Source: Sphingomonadales bacterium EhC05
GTDB lineage: Bacteria > Pseudomonadota > Alphaproteobacteria > Sphingomonadales > Sphingomonadaceae
Assembly: GCA_001650955.1 (NCBI GenBank)
Contig: LXYP01000003.1
Span: forward strand, 186,001 to 250,000
Length of the DNA: 64,000 bases
Direction: 5' to 3'
Below the pieces are notes generated by a model that was not told the origin of the DNA, did not search any database, and saw only the letters and a list, made by a program, of their open reading frames with translations. Position 1 is the stretch's first letter. Every line of letters begins with the position of its first letter. This document shows, in pieces, positions 28,701-35,775 of this stretch. Made by a program: the position numbers and the translations under genes.

Positions 28701-28839
28701 GATCGCCGTTGGATAGGACCGCATATGGGTTTATATCGATGCAAGCGCGTTGAGCATCTCGATCCAGCTCGGTCGTTAGCCAGGCAAGCAAACCCCGCAG
28801 ATCATCTCTTAGTGCTCCGCTTGGCGCGATAATTGCCAA
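25783..28839 (-). CDS. C-terminal part of a large NTPase-nuclease defence protein, cut off by a stop codon
   Basis: 1018 codons in the same frame as the NTPase ORF upstream; only a TAA at 28894-28896 separates them. The frame is open right up to that stop, and the first possible initiator here is a TTG without ribosome site, so this is the downstream part of one original gene of about 1336 codons. The long middle region looks like helical repeats and has a cysteine cluster (CTCGKERSYECHC, about residues 248-260). The C-terminus has a PD-(D/E)XK core: CDFTA with Asp918, then VVEVKGQW with Glu935-x-Lys937. The whole resembles NLR-like antiphage NTPases with a nuclease effector placed at the C-terminus. 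Confidence 0.7.
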   Translation of the reverse strand: MAIIAPSGALRDDLRGLLAWLTTELDRDAQRACIDINPYAVLSNGDPSQLAGESKIHLIGQLADLSASDPYFRRADRWRKFNTKGFFTTEVVEAVRQLLRTADGKTDLRDLLLEIVAHSGEEPALEAELRDILFSNEADFNTRLLAMKALAGVEGRNRSDDVSALIDEGSHNALRLAAELVMDEAVSLPDERLLQLMRAFIPLFKDDDLALEEPAGSTYFISLLVSGLPAVQATYLLSELSSGLKCTCGKERSYECHCRVGISKLIGTLLDRYFEVAHGPYCPAQLWSWMKALNFRNDKSTRDSLSVKALQADHLLRRAIQLLAFESLSDEQEIWDAFIKFRHGAMHSSLFLTSDDDTWMLQHAAKTKRIGMFSAFYRTHNWYSESKGPSEHRALQRTYAQSDSDFLRIAASKERASRAAKLDVRQRRFRFQSRRRKRQEQIERSNAKNFTQHQSVIAKGEHWSWLRDFAREYLQEDFHEDGVLKYVRDPDFIENALRSSVGFLSKNVPTLEEIGKSRAEGRYYVIPEVAYAAVLAVFRDQGSLDDIDRSVVIAAKTDINVHHSGLSDEERAAFHAEIDRCLFTTENDLLDFLGAYVEPQLASSSIIHSSASLLSYDKAFADVAKETALRWLREFPQMPLSSAETLFDIGSKYERYDELREILSQRCQEIRESWPYGPPEKKLKEAQDFWFLRSFAFGSAKFEWEVLSHFPENIFALSHRYDSLRGSRDGEWPTLNASQIYLILDAFVDKWPVVPLPSSWGTGSPKGETAYRFLNGLIWRIPDDEPSMQVEVLKKLLSNDRFEKWHDGCRHLIAEGRRKNLLRQFAAPNSDVVCQLLDSNRVATVEDLRALVVEELRAAEKWFRDGETDPIDAFYVDGEHVDENTARNRIVDRLDLRLRPLDVVLSIESAMARSNRCDFTAVSSIGGRRTCLVVEVKGQWHRELFEAAATQLHKRYSHHPDAAEQGIYLVLWFGPEVHVAGRTTSGIQTASELEDAISRRLPDSLAGAVDVIVLDVSR

Positions 28840-28893
28840 AATCCTCGATAGCGTGACCTGATCTGTTCGGTCGTTGATGCGCTCGGCGAGATG

Positions 28894-29796
28894 TTAGGCG
28901 GCGCCAAATTCGGCGATTATGCGGTGGACCGGCTCATGGGTTCCGGTCTCGTCGGATGGTTTGAATAGTTTTGTATCGACGACTTGGCGCAAAGTTGCAG
29001 AAGCATGGTCGGTCAAACCACCCTGAAATGGAAAATCACGATCGGCGGCATGCTCCGAAGCTGCAATGCCCGTCGCGCCAGACAAAAGAAGCTTAGCGAA
29101 AATCTCGCCGCCGATGGCGGCGATACGCTTGCTGCTTAGCCGTTCTTTGGCAGGAATGTCGAGATTGTGCTCACGGCACATTTGCTCGACTGCGTCGCTA
29201 AAAATCTGCGCCCTGCTTCGGAACACCCGATCATTGGCAATGTAGGCTAGTCCAACGATTTGGAGCATCTGCGGATTGCCAAACAACACATGGACACCGA
29301 ATTCGGTCGCCGCACGCTTGAACGTTTCGAAGTCTTCGACGGGATAGAGGTTTTCAAAGAGTTGCTGCTGTTCGTCGTCCTCGAAAGCTCTTAGCCGCAC
29401 AGTGATCGGTTCCGATCCCAACAGCTCGGCGAGCATCCGATCGTAGCGAGCGGAATCCCACTCACTTGATCGGCTGGCGATGATGACGCGTTTCGGTTTA
29501 GCGCTTGCAATTCTGCCAATCAGATCGTCGAAGGCAGATAAATCCAACTTCGCCACCTCATCGAAGCTGTCGACAATAAGAGTTGCGACATTCGTCGGAA
29601 TGTCTCGTGATCGGAGAACGCTGGCCCGTTGGCGCTTAATTCCAAGATCGCGAGAAAAACTATCAAGCAGTTCCGTTTTCCCCGCACCCGGTTCTGCAAG
29701 GAGGATAATATGACGATCCGTGGCTAGAATCTCGGCTTCGGGAACGATCCGATCTTCGAGAACTAAATGGCGCCGTATGTAGTCAGATGATTGCAC
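28894..29796 (-). CDS. N-terminal P-loop (NACHT/STAND-like) NTPase part, ends at an in-frame TAA
   Basis: 300 codons from a GTG at 29796; a stop precedes it in frame. Walker A is LLAEPGAGKTELL (Lys40, Thr41), Walker B LIVDSFDEV (Asp76, Asp79-Glu80), then VIIASRSSEWD, the arginine-finger or sensor-like strand seen in NACHT proteins. It ends VHRIIAEFGAA-stop. In relatives of this fold the motif HRxxAEFxAARxLA continues, and here the bases after the TAA still encode HLAERIN, so the stop looks like a recent nonsense mutation or a readthrough site. Without readthrough it would be an NTPase lacking sensor and nuclease. Confidence 0.75.
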   Translation of the reverse strand: MQSSDYIRRHLVLEDRIVPEAEILATDRHIILLAEPGAGKTELLDSFSRDLGIKRQRASVLRSRDIPTNVATLIVDSFDEVAKLDLSAFDDLIGRIASAKPKRVIIASRSSEWDSARYDRMLAELLGSEPITVRLRAFEDDEQQQLFENLYPVEDFETFKRAATEFGVHVLFGNPQMLQIVGLAYIANDRVFRSRAQIFSDAVEQMCREHNLDIPAKERLSSKRIAAIGGEIFAKLLLSGATGIAASEHAADRDFPFQGGLTDHASATLRQVVDTKLFKPSDETGTHEPVHRIIAEFGAA

Positions 29797-30002
29797 ATGA
29801 TCTTGTTAATCGTCTGGTGGTCGTTGTGCCAGCACAAGTCTCGAAATTTCAAATCAGTCTCATGAATTCATCTTCAATCTAGCTATTGCGGGATCGGGCA
29901 TTAGCGGCGTTTGGTCCATTTTAATTTCGGAAGCTATTCGAGTAGAAATCGAAAACTGAATACAGCCTTGGAGCTTCAGCAAAAAATTGGAGGATTTCCT
30001 TT

Positions 30003-31019
30003 TCAGCCTTCGAGTTCGTCGAGTGGGTCAGCCAGGGCTCTGCGAGCCGCCTCGAAAGTGCTACGTTCTCTTTCAATGAATTGCTCTTCGTCGTCGATAT
30101 CGTGAAAGTGGGCTCCAGTCCGACCGTCGCGGTGGGCCACCAGACGCACGTCAGCTATAAGGCGTTGACCCGCGCTGTAGGGGCCTGCTTCAACAGGTTC
30201 CGAGCTGGTGTAAAAATTCGGACCTCCAAATGTGCTGAACGTTGCTTCACCGCCCGATAGCAAACGAAGATATCCGCCAGCGCGGACGGTCAATGCATCA
30301 CCAGCAGTGGTATCGTAGACCCACTGTTGTTCCCAGTCGTTGACCATCTTCGAGACAAGAAGGATTACGATTTGTCCCCTACCGTGCGTGTCGGAAAAAA
30401 TTCGTTGAGCAATCAGACCGACTGAGGTTTGCATTGGGATCTCGCCGGAATTCATCTCTCCTTTGAAGCGGCAGACGTATTTGACCTTCTCCCCGACAAC
30501 AAACTTAAGCCCGTCCTCAACATTTTCGAACCGGCCAAGCCAGCGCAGCGGCTCTTCAAAAATGGCATCTCTGATAGGATCTGTGTTATCGTCGTTTCCT
30601 TCGTCTAAAACTATTCCAGAATTTTTGTCGCGGCGGGCTAAGATAGCAATGTCGCTGCGCGGGATGGTTTTCGGTTCATCCTTGCCGGACTTGATCACAA
30701 AGGCAGCGATCCGCGCCATTTCGTCGGCTTGGGCAAGAGTCCGATTTAGCAAGGTTCCTTCGGTCAGCACAGAGGTCTCAACCGCCAACGCAACTCCCAC
30801 GAGAGCTGCTAAATCAATGAACCTAAAACTGAACCACTTTGAACCCGTCCCTGCGCTTAGCAATTCGACTTTTGCTTGGAGTCCAACCTCAGCGCGGATG
30901 ACTTCAAGAACGGCCGAGGCAAAGGCAAGGCTGGTTTCAGCATCAATCGACCAGTTGCTCTGAAAATCGAGAAGCACGATAAGTTCGTCAGCCGCGTTCT
31001 CGGGAATACTCTGCATCAT
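30003..31019 (-). CDS. Unrecognised 338-aa protein in the defence island
   Basis: No family recognised. The N-terminus (ELIVLLDFQSNWSIDAETS) looks like a compact alpha/beta domain. A hydrophobic stretch FIDLAALVGVALAVETSVL (about residues 67-85) could be a membrane helix or a buried strand-helix. The C-terminal half is beta-rich (VRAGGYLRLLSGGEATFSTFGG, SAGQRLIADVRLV), and an acidic, charged tail follows. It lies 207 bases upstream of the NTPase gene on the same strand and 265 bases downstream of the AbiE toxin gene, so it may be a separate unit or a partner of the NTPase. The start is ATG at 31019 or 31016. Confidence 0.65.
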   Translation of the reverse strand: MMQSIPENAADELIVLLDFQSNWSIDAETSLAFASAVLEVIRAEVGLQAKVELLSAGTGSKWFSFRFIDLAALVGVALAVETSVLTEGTLLNRTLAQADEMARIAAFVIKSGKDEPKTIPRSDIAILARRDKNSGIVLDEGNDDNTDPIRDAIFEEPLRWLGRFENVEDGLKFVVGEKVKYVCRFKGEMNSGEIPMQTSVGLIAQRIFSDTHGRGQIVILLVSKMVNDWEQQWVYDTTAGDALTVRAGGYLRLLSGGEATFSTFGGPNFYTSSEPVEAGPYSAGQRLIADVRLVAHRDGRTGAHFHDIDDEEQFIERERSTFEAARRALADPLDELEG

Positions 31020-31284
31020 TTGATCTAAGCCTATTTTCCTTCAATGCAATAGAGCGGATTATCCCTCTGTCTTAACTGATCGCTATTCTGAGAGGTTCAA
31101 TGAAGATCAAAACGGAAACAGTGTTTTAAACGTTTCGCAGTCAGCAAGACATCATCTGGGTCATTAATCTAATGTTGCCTTCGAGTTTGCTTCGGGGTCG
31201 GAAGCAGAAAGTCCGCTTTTCGACATTTTGGTCCCACAACCAGACAGTCTGCAATCAGCCTTAAAAGCTGACTAACAATACTAG

Positions 31285-32151
31285 CTATTTTGCTTTTGAA
31301 ATCCTCTTGCAGGCGCGCCCGACCATTGACCAAATGGTTTCGATCACTTCCTCAAGGCTGACGGTCTCCAAGTCGATTGACTCTGCATATGCCGCCCATT
31401 GGCCTTGCTTGGTACCGTCTTGAAACATTTGTTCCGACAACCCGGGCGGACGATCGATTGGAATCTCGGTCCCTCGGCGCTCGAACGTCGCGATTATGGC
31501 GGCGTCGAGCTCGTCGTTTGAGATGTCGAGGGCTCGCGGCATAGCCCAAAGGTCATAATAGTCCTTCATGCGACCGTTCGCGATGCCAAGCTGGACCATC
31601 GCCTGAAATTTTTCGGCTATCACTGTAGCGGGCGGATATGCGCGAATGTCGGGAGGCGGAAGATCGAGCAATGTAGGATAGGTCAGCTGTTGGGACGGGG
31701 CAGCAAGAGCGTCACCAAATCCGATGTCGATGGTCACCGGTATCTTGGTTCGCTCGAGATAAGCGAAAGTCTTGAGCCTGGTCCCGCCATATTCCATCTC
31801 TTCTCTGATCGGGTTTGCCGTAAGCGCATCGAGATCGAATTCGATGCCGTCTTTGGCCGCGATGCTCATGATTTCCCGAAAGTCCGCGACCAACTGCTCC
31901 GGGCTTGCATCTGCATAACCTAGGAAGTCAGCATCGCGCGTTTCACGACTTTCGCTTTCCAGCCAGACGGTTACGAGCATTCCGCCTTTGAGAACGAACC
32001 GCTCGCGATGTGCGGACTGTGATAGGCGATAAAGCAGGCGCTCAAGCGCGAAGCGAACGAGCACGATGTCGAACACCCGGTCCTCCGCGCGCGCGATGTT
32101 GAGCAGCCGGTCCTTGACTGATTTCGCGAGATTGGTGGGCCTTTTAGCCAT
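31285..32151 (-). CDS. abiEii: AbiEii/AbiGii-family nucleotidyltransferase toxin
   Basis: 288 aa. Toxin of a type IV toxin-antitoxin, abortive-infection system; family members transfer nucleotides and block growth. Landmarks: RFVLKGGMLVTVWL (about residues 47-60) and RETRDADFLGY, the DxD-like metal site of the nucleotidyltransferase fold, then FQAMVQLGIANGRMKDYYDLW near residue 200, the conserved KDYxDL motif. Its ATG overlaps the antitoxin stop by eight bases (ATGGCTAA), so both are coupled. Confidence 0.9.
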   Translation of the reverse strand: MAKRPTNLAKSVKDRLLNIARAEDRVFDIVLVRFALERLLYRLSQSAHRERFVLKGGMLVTVWLESESRETRDADFLGYADASPEQLVADFREIMSIAAKDGIEFDLDALTANPIREEMEYGGTRLKTFAYLERTKIPVTIDIGFGDALAAPSQQLTYPTLLDLPPPDIRAYPPATVIAEKFQAMVQLGIANGRMKDYYDLWAMPRALDISNDELDAAIIATFERRGTEIPIDRPPGLSEQMFQDGTKQGQWAAYAESIDLETVSLEEVIETIWSMVGRACKRISKAK

Positions 32152-32767
32152 TCGATGTCAGCGCCTCGAGATAAGGCCTCATCGTGCTCCAGGCTCCGCC
32201 GTCGATTGCAGCCTGGGAAATTTCACTTGGTGTCGCCTTGCGTTGTTCGAGCGCAGCTTTCAGTCCTTCAATGGCGACTGATCGATCTACGAGCTTTGGG
32301 TTTCGGAACATATCTGCAAGCGTTTTCGGCACAGAATATATTGGGACAGACACGCCTGAGACCTCGTGATGCTCGATACCCTGCTGGTGATAGGTATCGC
32401 TAAATTTTACAGTGCGGGTTGGGGGGTAGGAAGGCGCAGGAGACCAGTCGGTGCTGCCGATTGCGATCCACACTTTGCGCGGCATTTGATCCGTCAGTTC
32501 GTGGAAGGCGAGCGCTGAGACCATGGCGATCACGCCTTTCGGAATTCGTTTTGCAATTTCAGCGAGAGCTTGGTCGGCATCGATGTCGGCGTCAGAGGTC
32601 TGGTAGAGCCCGCGCGAGATGCGGTTGATCTCTCCATCCTCGACCGCCCGGGCTATGGTTTTCCCATCGACACCCGCTTTGCGCAGCTCTCGCGCGCGCA
32701 GGATCGGTTGGTGCGCGAATAGGTCGCGCATTATCTCGCGCTGGGTAGGGTGGGCGGTCGCTTTCAT
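32144..32767 (-). CDS. abiEi: AbiEi-family antitoxin/transcriptional regulator
   Basis: 207 aa, with an N-terminal winged helix (REIMRDLFAHQPILRARELRKAGV) then the AbiEi C-terminal domain (RGLYQTSDAD, ALAFHELTDQMPRKVWIAIG, ISVPKTLADMFR-like stretch). Such antitoxins bind inverted repeats in their own promoter and offset the toxin encoded downstream. The ATG at 32767 has AAGGA eight bases upstream; a perfect 12-base palindrome lies 43 bases upstream and is the likely operator. Confidence 0.88.
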   Translation of the reverse strand: MKATAHPTQREIMRDLFAHQPILRARELRKAGVDGKTIARAVEDGEINRISRGLYQTSDADIDADQALAEIAKRIPKGVIAMVSALAFHELTDQMPRKVWIAIGSTDWSPAPSYPPTRTVKFSDTYHQQGIEHHEVSGVSVPIYSVPKTLADMFRNPKLVDRSVAIEGLKAALEQRKATPSEISQAAIDGGAWSTMRPYLEALTSNG

Positions 32768-32809
32768 GTCACAAATCCTTACACTCGACAGGCTTCTATC
32801 AAAGGTTTT

Positions 32810-32821
32810 GTGACTAGTCAC
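32810..32821. promoter_or_regulatory. Perfect palindrome, putative AbiEi operator
   Basis: GTGACTAGTCAC is a perfect 12-base palindrome 43 bases upstream of the abiEi ATG. A further GTGAC lies at the start codon itself (minus strand TTTGTGACATG). AbiEi proteins of known systems repress by binding inverted repeats in this position, so it is a fair operator candidate. Confidence 0.5.
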
Positions 32822-32936
32822 GCTGAAGGATTTAGAAAAAAGAGGTCGAAAAGATTTCGAGGACCTTGTTCGCGATCTATTGCAAGCGCATTGGGGGAAA
32901 ACACCAGAGACCTTTGGCCCTGGCAGCGATTGTTAA
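32814..32936 (+). pseudogene. Fragment of an Mrr-type restriction endonuclease N-terminus
   Basis: Plus-strand frame between two stops reads LVTLKDLEKRGRKDFEDLV, then RDLLQAHWGKTPETFGPGSDC-stop. FEDLVRDLLxAxWG...ETFGPGxDGG is the N-terminal signature of Mrr-like (REase fold) proteins; here it ends where the catalytic Asp-Gly-Gly should follow. No start codon precedes it. It is a remnant of a defence gene divergent from abiEi, and it was never long enough to appear as an ordinary gene. Confidence 0.55.
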
Positions 32937-33005
32937 CTTGATAAGCGTTATTGCCGAGAGCAGTGCCACTCGCTCATTCTTCGCTCTTTTCTCGATTTTC
33001 ATTGT

Positions 33006-33042
33006 TTCGCCATGCTTCACCGTATGGTGAACATAGCGAAAA
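33006..33042. repeat. 37-base imperfect dyad
   Basis: TTTCGCCATGCTTCACC, a GTAT centre, and GGTGAACATAGCGAAA pair with one mismatch and one bulge. The inner TTCACC-GTAT-GGTGAA is perfect, and another GGTGAA follows at 33045. No T-run follows, so an operator is more likely than a terminator. The regulator is unknown. Confidence 0.5.
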
Positions 33043-33057
33043 TGGTGAAAATGCAAT

Positions 33058-33195
33058 TAAAGCTTAGACATGCCATTTGCCCAGGCATCTTCAATATGAC
33101 CGCAGGTGGCCTTGGTGCGCCCATATGTTTGATTAACGATCAAAAATTCGGATAACGCGCTCACTAAACCGCGAAAATTCCGAAAAAGAGCAGCT
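33058..33195 (-). pseudogene. 46-codon open frame with protein-like C-terminus, unidentified
   Basis: Between an upstream TAA and the TAA at 33058-33060 this frame ends TYGRTKATCGHIEDAWANG-MSKL. It has the texture of a real protein C-terminus but I cannot assign it, and there is no convincing start. It overlaps the 31-base spaced repeats. Likely debris of a lost gene. Confidence 0.2.
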
Positions 33196-33232
33196 TAAAC
33201 CCCGAAAATTCGGATGCGCAGGTGATCATCAA
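33140..33232. repeat. Three direct repeats with exact 31-base spacing
   Basis: AAAATTCGGAT at 33143, AAAATTCCGAA at 33174 and AAAATTCGGAT at 33205 start exactly 31 bases apart. The first two 31-base units also share their ends (TAAACC). The period is close to three helical turns, so bound proteins would face the same side. Candidates are an operator array, a partition site or replication iterons; no replication gene adjoins. Confidence 0.55.
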
Positions 33233-33280
33233 TGTGGTGGCTCGTGTTGTGCGATCCGGTTTTTGGATATGTCTGTCTTG

Positions 33281-33401
33281 ATATAAAACCTCGCAGTTCA
33301 GGCTCTAAAATTGGAGGTTTTGTATCATGTTAATGCGCGTAGCCAGTGGTCGCACAGGGCAAGTTTGCCTGCTCGACAGATATATCGACAAGGCGACCTG
33401 A
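33281..33401 (+). CDS. Possible 24-aa leader ORF whose ribosome site is in a hairpin
   Basis: The ATG at 33327 follows TTGGAGG by eight bases and opens a 24-codon frame (MLMRVASGRTGQVCLLDRY...) ending at 33401. Upstream, 33281-33292 (ATATAAAACCTC) pairs with 33314-33325 (GAGGTTTTGTAT) with one mismatch, which would bury the GGAGG. That is the design of a translation-control element or attenuator, but the peptide is unrecognised and no larger gene follows in frame. The peptide start vaguely recalls a serine resolvase N-terminus. Coordinates cover hairpin and ORF. Confidence 0.25.
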
Positions 33402-33425
33402 AAATAGAGGCACAGGTCATTTTAT

Positions 33426-33453
33426 GTCCGAAATATGTAGCATGATTTCGGAC
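33426..33453. repeat. Perfect 9-base inverted repeat
   Basis: GTCCGAAAT and ATTTCGGAC flank a 10-base loop. There is no T-run. It lies between the tiny ORF and the winged-helix gene and may be an operator or an RNA hairpin. Its arm resembles the AATTCGGA core of the nearby 31-base repeats. Confidence 0.5.
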
Positions 33454-33535
33454 AATCTGGCCTCAGTCAGCCATATCAGAACGAGCGGCCCATTGGGCGA
33501 TCGGGATAGTGCGTTGGTGATCTGTCATGATCTGA

Positions 33536-33850
33536 TCAATCGGGCAGTTCTGGTCTAGCGATCCATTCCAGTGATTCAATACCAGACGCAATTTCTCCGC
33601 CGAGTTGGCGGAGGTGGACAACGCAGAAATTGTCTATTTTCTCGGTTCGTACCAATTCTTCCTTTTCGAGACGATCAAGCAGATCATCCAGGCTGTGATG
33701 GGAGATTCCGAGGCCTATTTTGCCAAGCCAACTGCACAGAATCTGGCTATTTGTGGTTCTCTCCTGATCCAATATCTTCAGAATTTTGCGGGCTTGGTGC
33801 GAGATACGGATAGTTTCGAATTGATCGGGTTGGTTTGACAGATTGCTCAT
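33536..33850 (-). CDS. Small winged-helix (ArsR-like) protein
   Basis: 104 aa. A helix-turn-helix reads ARKILKILDQERTTNSQIL, then a second helix pair LDDLLDRLEKEELVRTEKI, and the C-terminus has GGEIASGIESLEWIARPELP. The layout matches the ArsR-like phage protein family (VpaChn25_0724 type), whose members occur in Mu-like phages and mobile elements. The ATG at 33850 is preferred over 33889. It may regulate the dyad-rich region beside it; DNA binding is inferred. Confidence 0.6.
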   Translation of the reverse strand: MSNLSNQPDQFETIRISHQARKILKILDQERTTNSQILCSWLGKIGLGISHHSLDDLLDRLEKEELVRTEKIDNFCVVHLRQLGGEIASGIESLEWIARPELPD

Positions 33851-34457
33851 TAGAATATTGTAGCTTGTTAGCTGGCAGAGGTAAGACATTTCAAGAACAT
33901 TAGTTGACGAATTACAGGCGGGGGAAGGCCTTCCCCTGACCTGGAGCCGCTGCGCTGTCTCCCGCTACCCCTTCTGCGGGGACACCCCGCAACGCCCCGG
34001 ATAATGAGCGGGATTTTTTAAGGACACACTCTTTCCCGCTGCGCTCCTTTAGGGTGCGTTTTTATGTTCTGACCCGCTGGCACTCTTGCCTCTCTCCTTG
34101 CCCGCTGGCCGCTGGCGCACAGATGCGCGCGCACACCACCGGGCGGCGTCGCGCCGTGCAAGGGTGCCGCCTTTGTTGGGCCGCTGCGCGGCGGATTATC
34201 GCGATGATGAGCGATTTATACGGACGGCGCGGAAGCGCCGGCGTTGTTTTCCGGCTCCAGAGAGACGGTGTGGACGGCGCTCCCGGCTAGGCCCGCCGCG
34301 CTCAAGCGCAACCCGGCCTTTCAGGACCGGGTATTCCTCTTTGTTGCATCCCTTCGGGTGCGCCTGACCGCTTGATGCGGGCCTTTCTGGTCGCTCTTGC
34401 CGCCCACCCCGCCTCTCCGGGGCCGGGTGCGGCAGTTTTGGGGTGATGGAGGCGGTT
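33851..34457. other. GC-rich, hairpin-rich leader region upstream of ardC
   Basis: 600 bases without a gene. It contains a perfect 16-base palindrome GGGGAAGGCCTTCCCC (33922-33937), a GCGGGG-ACA-CCCCGC hairpin (33976-33990), and several looser GC-rich stem-loops to about 34430. Short open frames here have no family features. Such a leader before an antirestriction gene may serve early expression from single-stranded DNA during transfer; that is speculation. Confidence 0.4.
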
Positions 34458-35459
34458 ATGTTGCATGAGAATTCTACAGTCAGTGATAGCGGCAAGGGCA
34501 GAACAGCGAAGGCAAAGCGCGCTTCGCGCACGGCGGGTAAGCCGCGCCGGAGCGGCAGGGCTGCGCCGAAAGTGTCGCTTTATGACGAGATAACGGCGAA
34601 GATTGTCGCGAAGCTTGAGGAAGGCGTGTTTCCTTGGGTTAAGCCTTGGGATGCTGGCAACGCCGTAACTGGCTTGCCGCGCAATGCGATTTCGGGGCGG
34701 CATTATTCGGGTATCAATATCCTCATTCTCTGGGGAGCCGTGATCGACGGCGGCTATCCCTCGCAGGATTGGCTGACATTCCGGCAAGCCTTGGCCGCTG
34801 GAGGATGCGTCCGCAAAGGCGAGAAGGGCCGGACGATTTTTTACGCCGACCGCTTTACGCCCGATGATGATGGGCAGGAGCAAGGCGGGGGCGATAAGCC
34901 CCGCTCCATTCCGTTCCTCAAACGCTTTACCGTGTTCAATGCCGCACAGTGCGATGGCTTGCCGGAGCGATTGACCGCCGAACCCGCGCCCTTGCCCGAG
35001 CGCGAATTGCACGATCAGGCCGAGGCTCTGATCGCTGCAACTAGAGCAGATTTTCGGACAGGCGGAACCAAGGCCTTTTATAATGTCGGCGCGGATTATG
35101 TGCAGGTTCCCCCGCAACCCGCTTTCACTCACCAGATTGATTATTACCGCACAGCCTTGCACGAACTGGGTCACTGGACGGGCCACAAGACCCGCCTAAG
35201 CCGCGACCAGTCGGGCAGTTTCGGGACCGCGCTTTATGCGCGGGAGGAACTGTGCGCCGAACTTTCATCGGCTTTTCTCTGCGCAGCGCTCGGTATCGCG
35301 CCCACCGTCCGCCATGCCGATTATCTTGGTTCTTGGCTTGCCGTCTTGCGGCAGGATAATCGCGCCATTTTCAAAGCGGCCAGTCAGGCCAGCAAGGCTG
35401 CGGATTATCTGTTGGCGTTTACCGATCAGGTGCCGCTGCGCTCGGAGGGCGTGGCATGA
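34458..35459 (+). CDS. ardC: ArdC-type antirestriction protein with zincin-like protease domain
   Basis: 333 aa. The N-terminal ArdC ssDNA-binding domain begins about residue 35 (YDEITAKIVAKLEEGVFPWVKPW) and continues with NAISGRHYSGINILILW and GGCVRKGEKGRTIFYADRF. The C-terminal metallopeptidase-like domain has HELGHWTGHKTRL, an HExxH zinc motif, with a downstream Glu in YAREELCAELSSAFLC. Such proteins protect incoming plasmid or ICE DNA from host restriction. The ATG at 34458 has GGAGG six bases upstream and is preferred over two earlier starts. The next small gene overlaps its stop. Confidence 0.92.
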   Translation: MLHENSTVSDSGKGRTAKAKRASRTAGKPRRSGRAAPKVSLYDEITAKIVAKLEEGVFPWVKPWDAGNAVTGLPRNAISGRHYSGINILILWGAVIDGGYPSQDWLTFRQALAAGGCVRKGEKGRTIFYADRFTPDDDGQEQGGGDKPRSIPFLKRFTVFNAAQCDGLPERLTAEPAPLPERELHDQAEALIAATRADFRTGGTKAFYNVGADYVQVPPQPAFTHQIDYYRTALHELGHWTGHKTRLSRDQSGSFGTALYAREELCAELSSAFLCAALGIAPTVRHADYLGSWLAVLRQDNRAIFKAASQASKAADYLLAFTDQVPLRSEGVA

Positions 35460-35671
35460 GCAGGGCAGCGCCAGATAATAGCATCCCGCCGCTTGACGCC
35501 GAGCAAACGCCGATTGGCGTCCAGACTTTAGTGTCGGGTGTTGTGCCCATCACGCCAGCGCAAAGGCTGGCGATACGCGCCAATGCGCCGATGGAACCCA
35601 AGAAGGCCCAGCGTCCCGCAGATCACGGCTTGTTCGACACCAATAGCCGCAACCAGATCGAAATGTTCTGA
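35456..35671 (+). CDS. 71-aa conserved-looking small protein
   Basis: Overlaps the ardC stop as ATGA, so translation is coupled. It is rich in Pro and Ala, has no Cys, and ends NSRNQIEMF. No family recognised. The start position and its codon usage, which matches its neighbour, argue that it is real. Confidence 0.6.
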   Translation: MSRAAPDNSIPPLDAEQTPIGVQTLVSGVVPITPAQRLAIRANAPMEPKKAQRPADHGLFDTNSRNQIEMF

Positions 35672-35775
35672 AATGGCTTTTTTGCGAACTTTGCCCCCCA
35701 TTCCGACGTCTTGCCCACCCCTCCGGTCAAGGCGCGGCAGACCCTCGCGCAGCAATCCCGCTACGCGAGAACACC

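Noticed and set aside
28839-28893. The two NTPase-region frames as separate genes with a normal second start
   Set aside because: The second frame has only a TTG without ribosome site and the bases between still encode family-like sequence in the same phase.
33851-34457. CRISPR-like or tandem repeat array in the GC-rich ardC leader
   Set aside because: The repeats are unrelated stem-loops of different sequence without regular spacing; no cas genes nearby.
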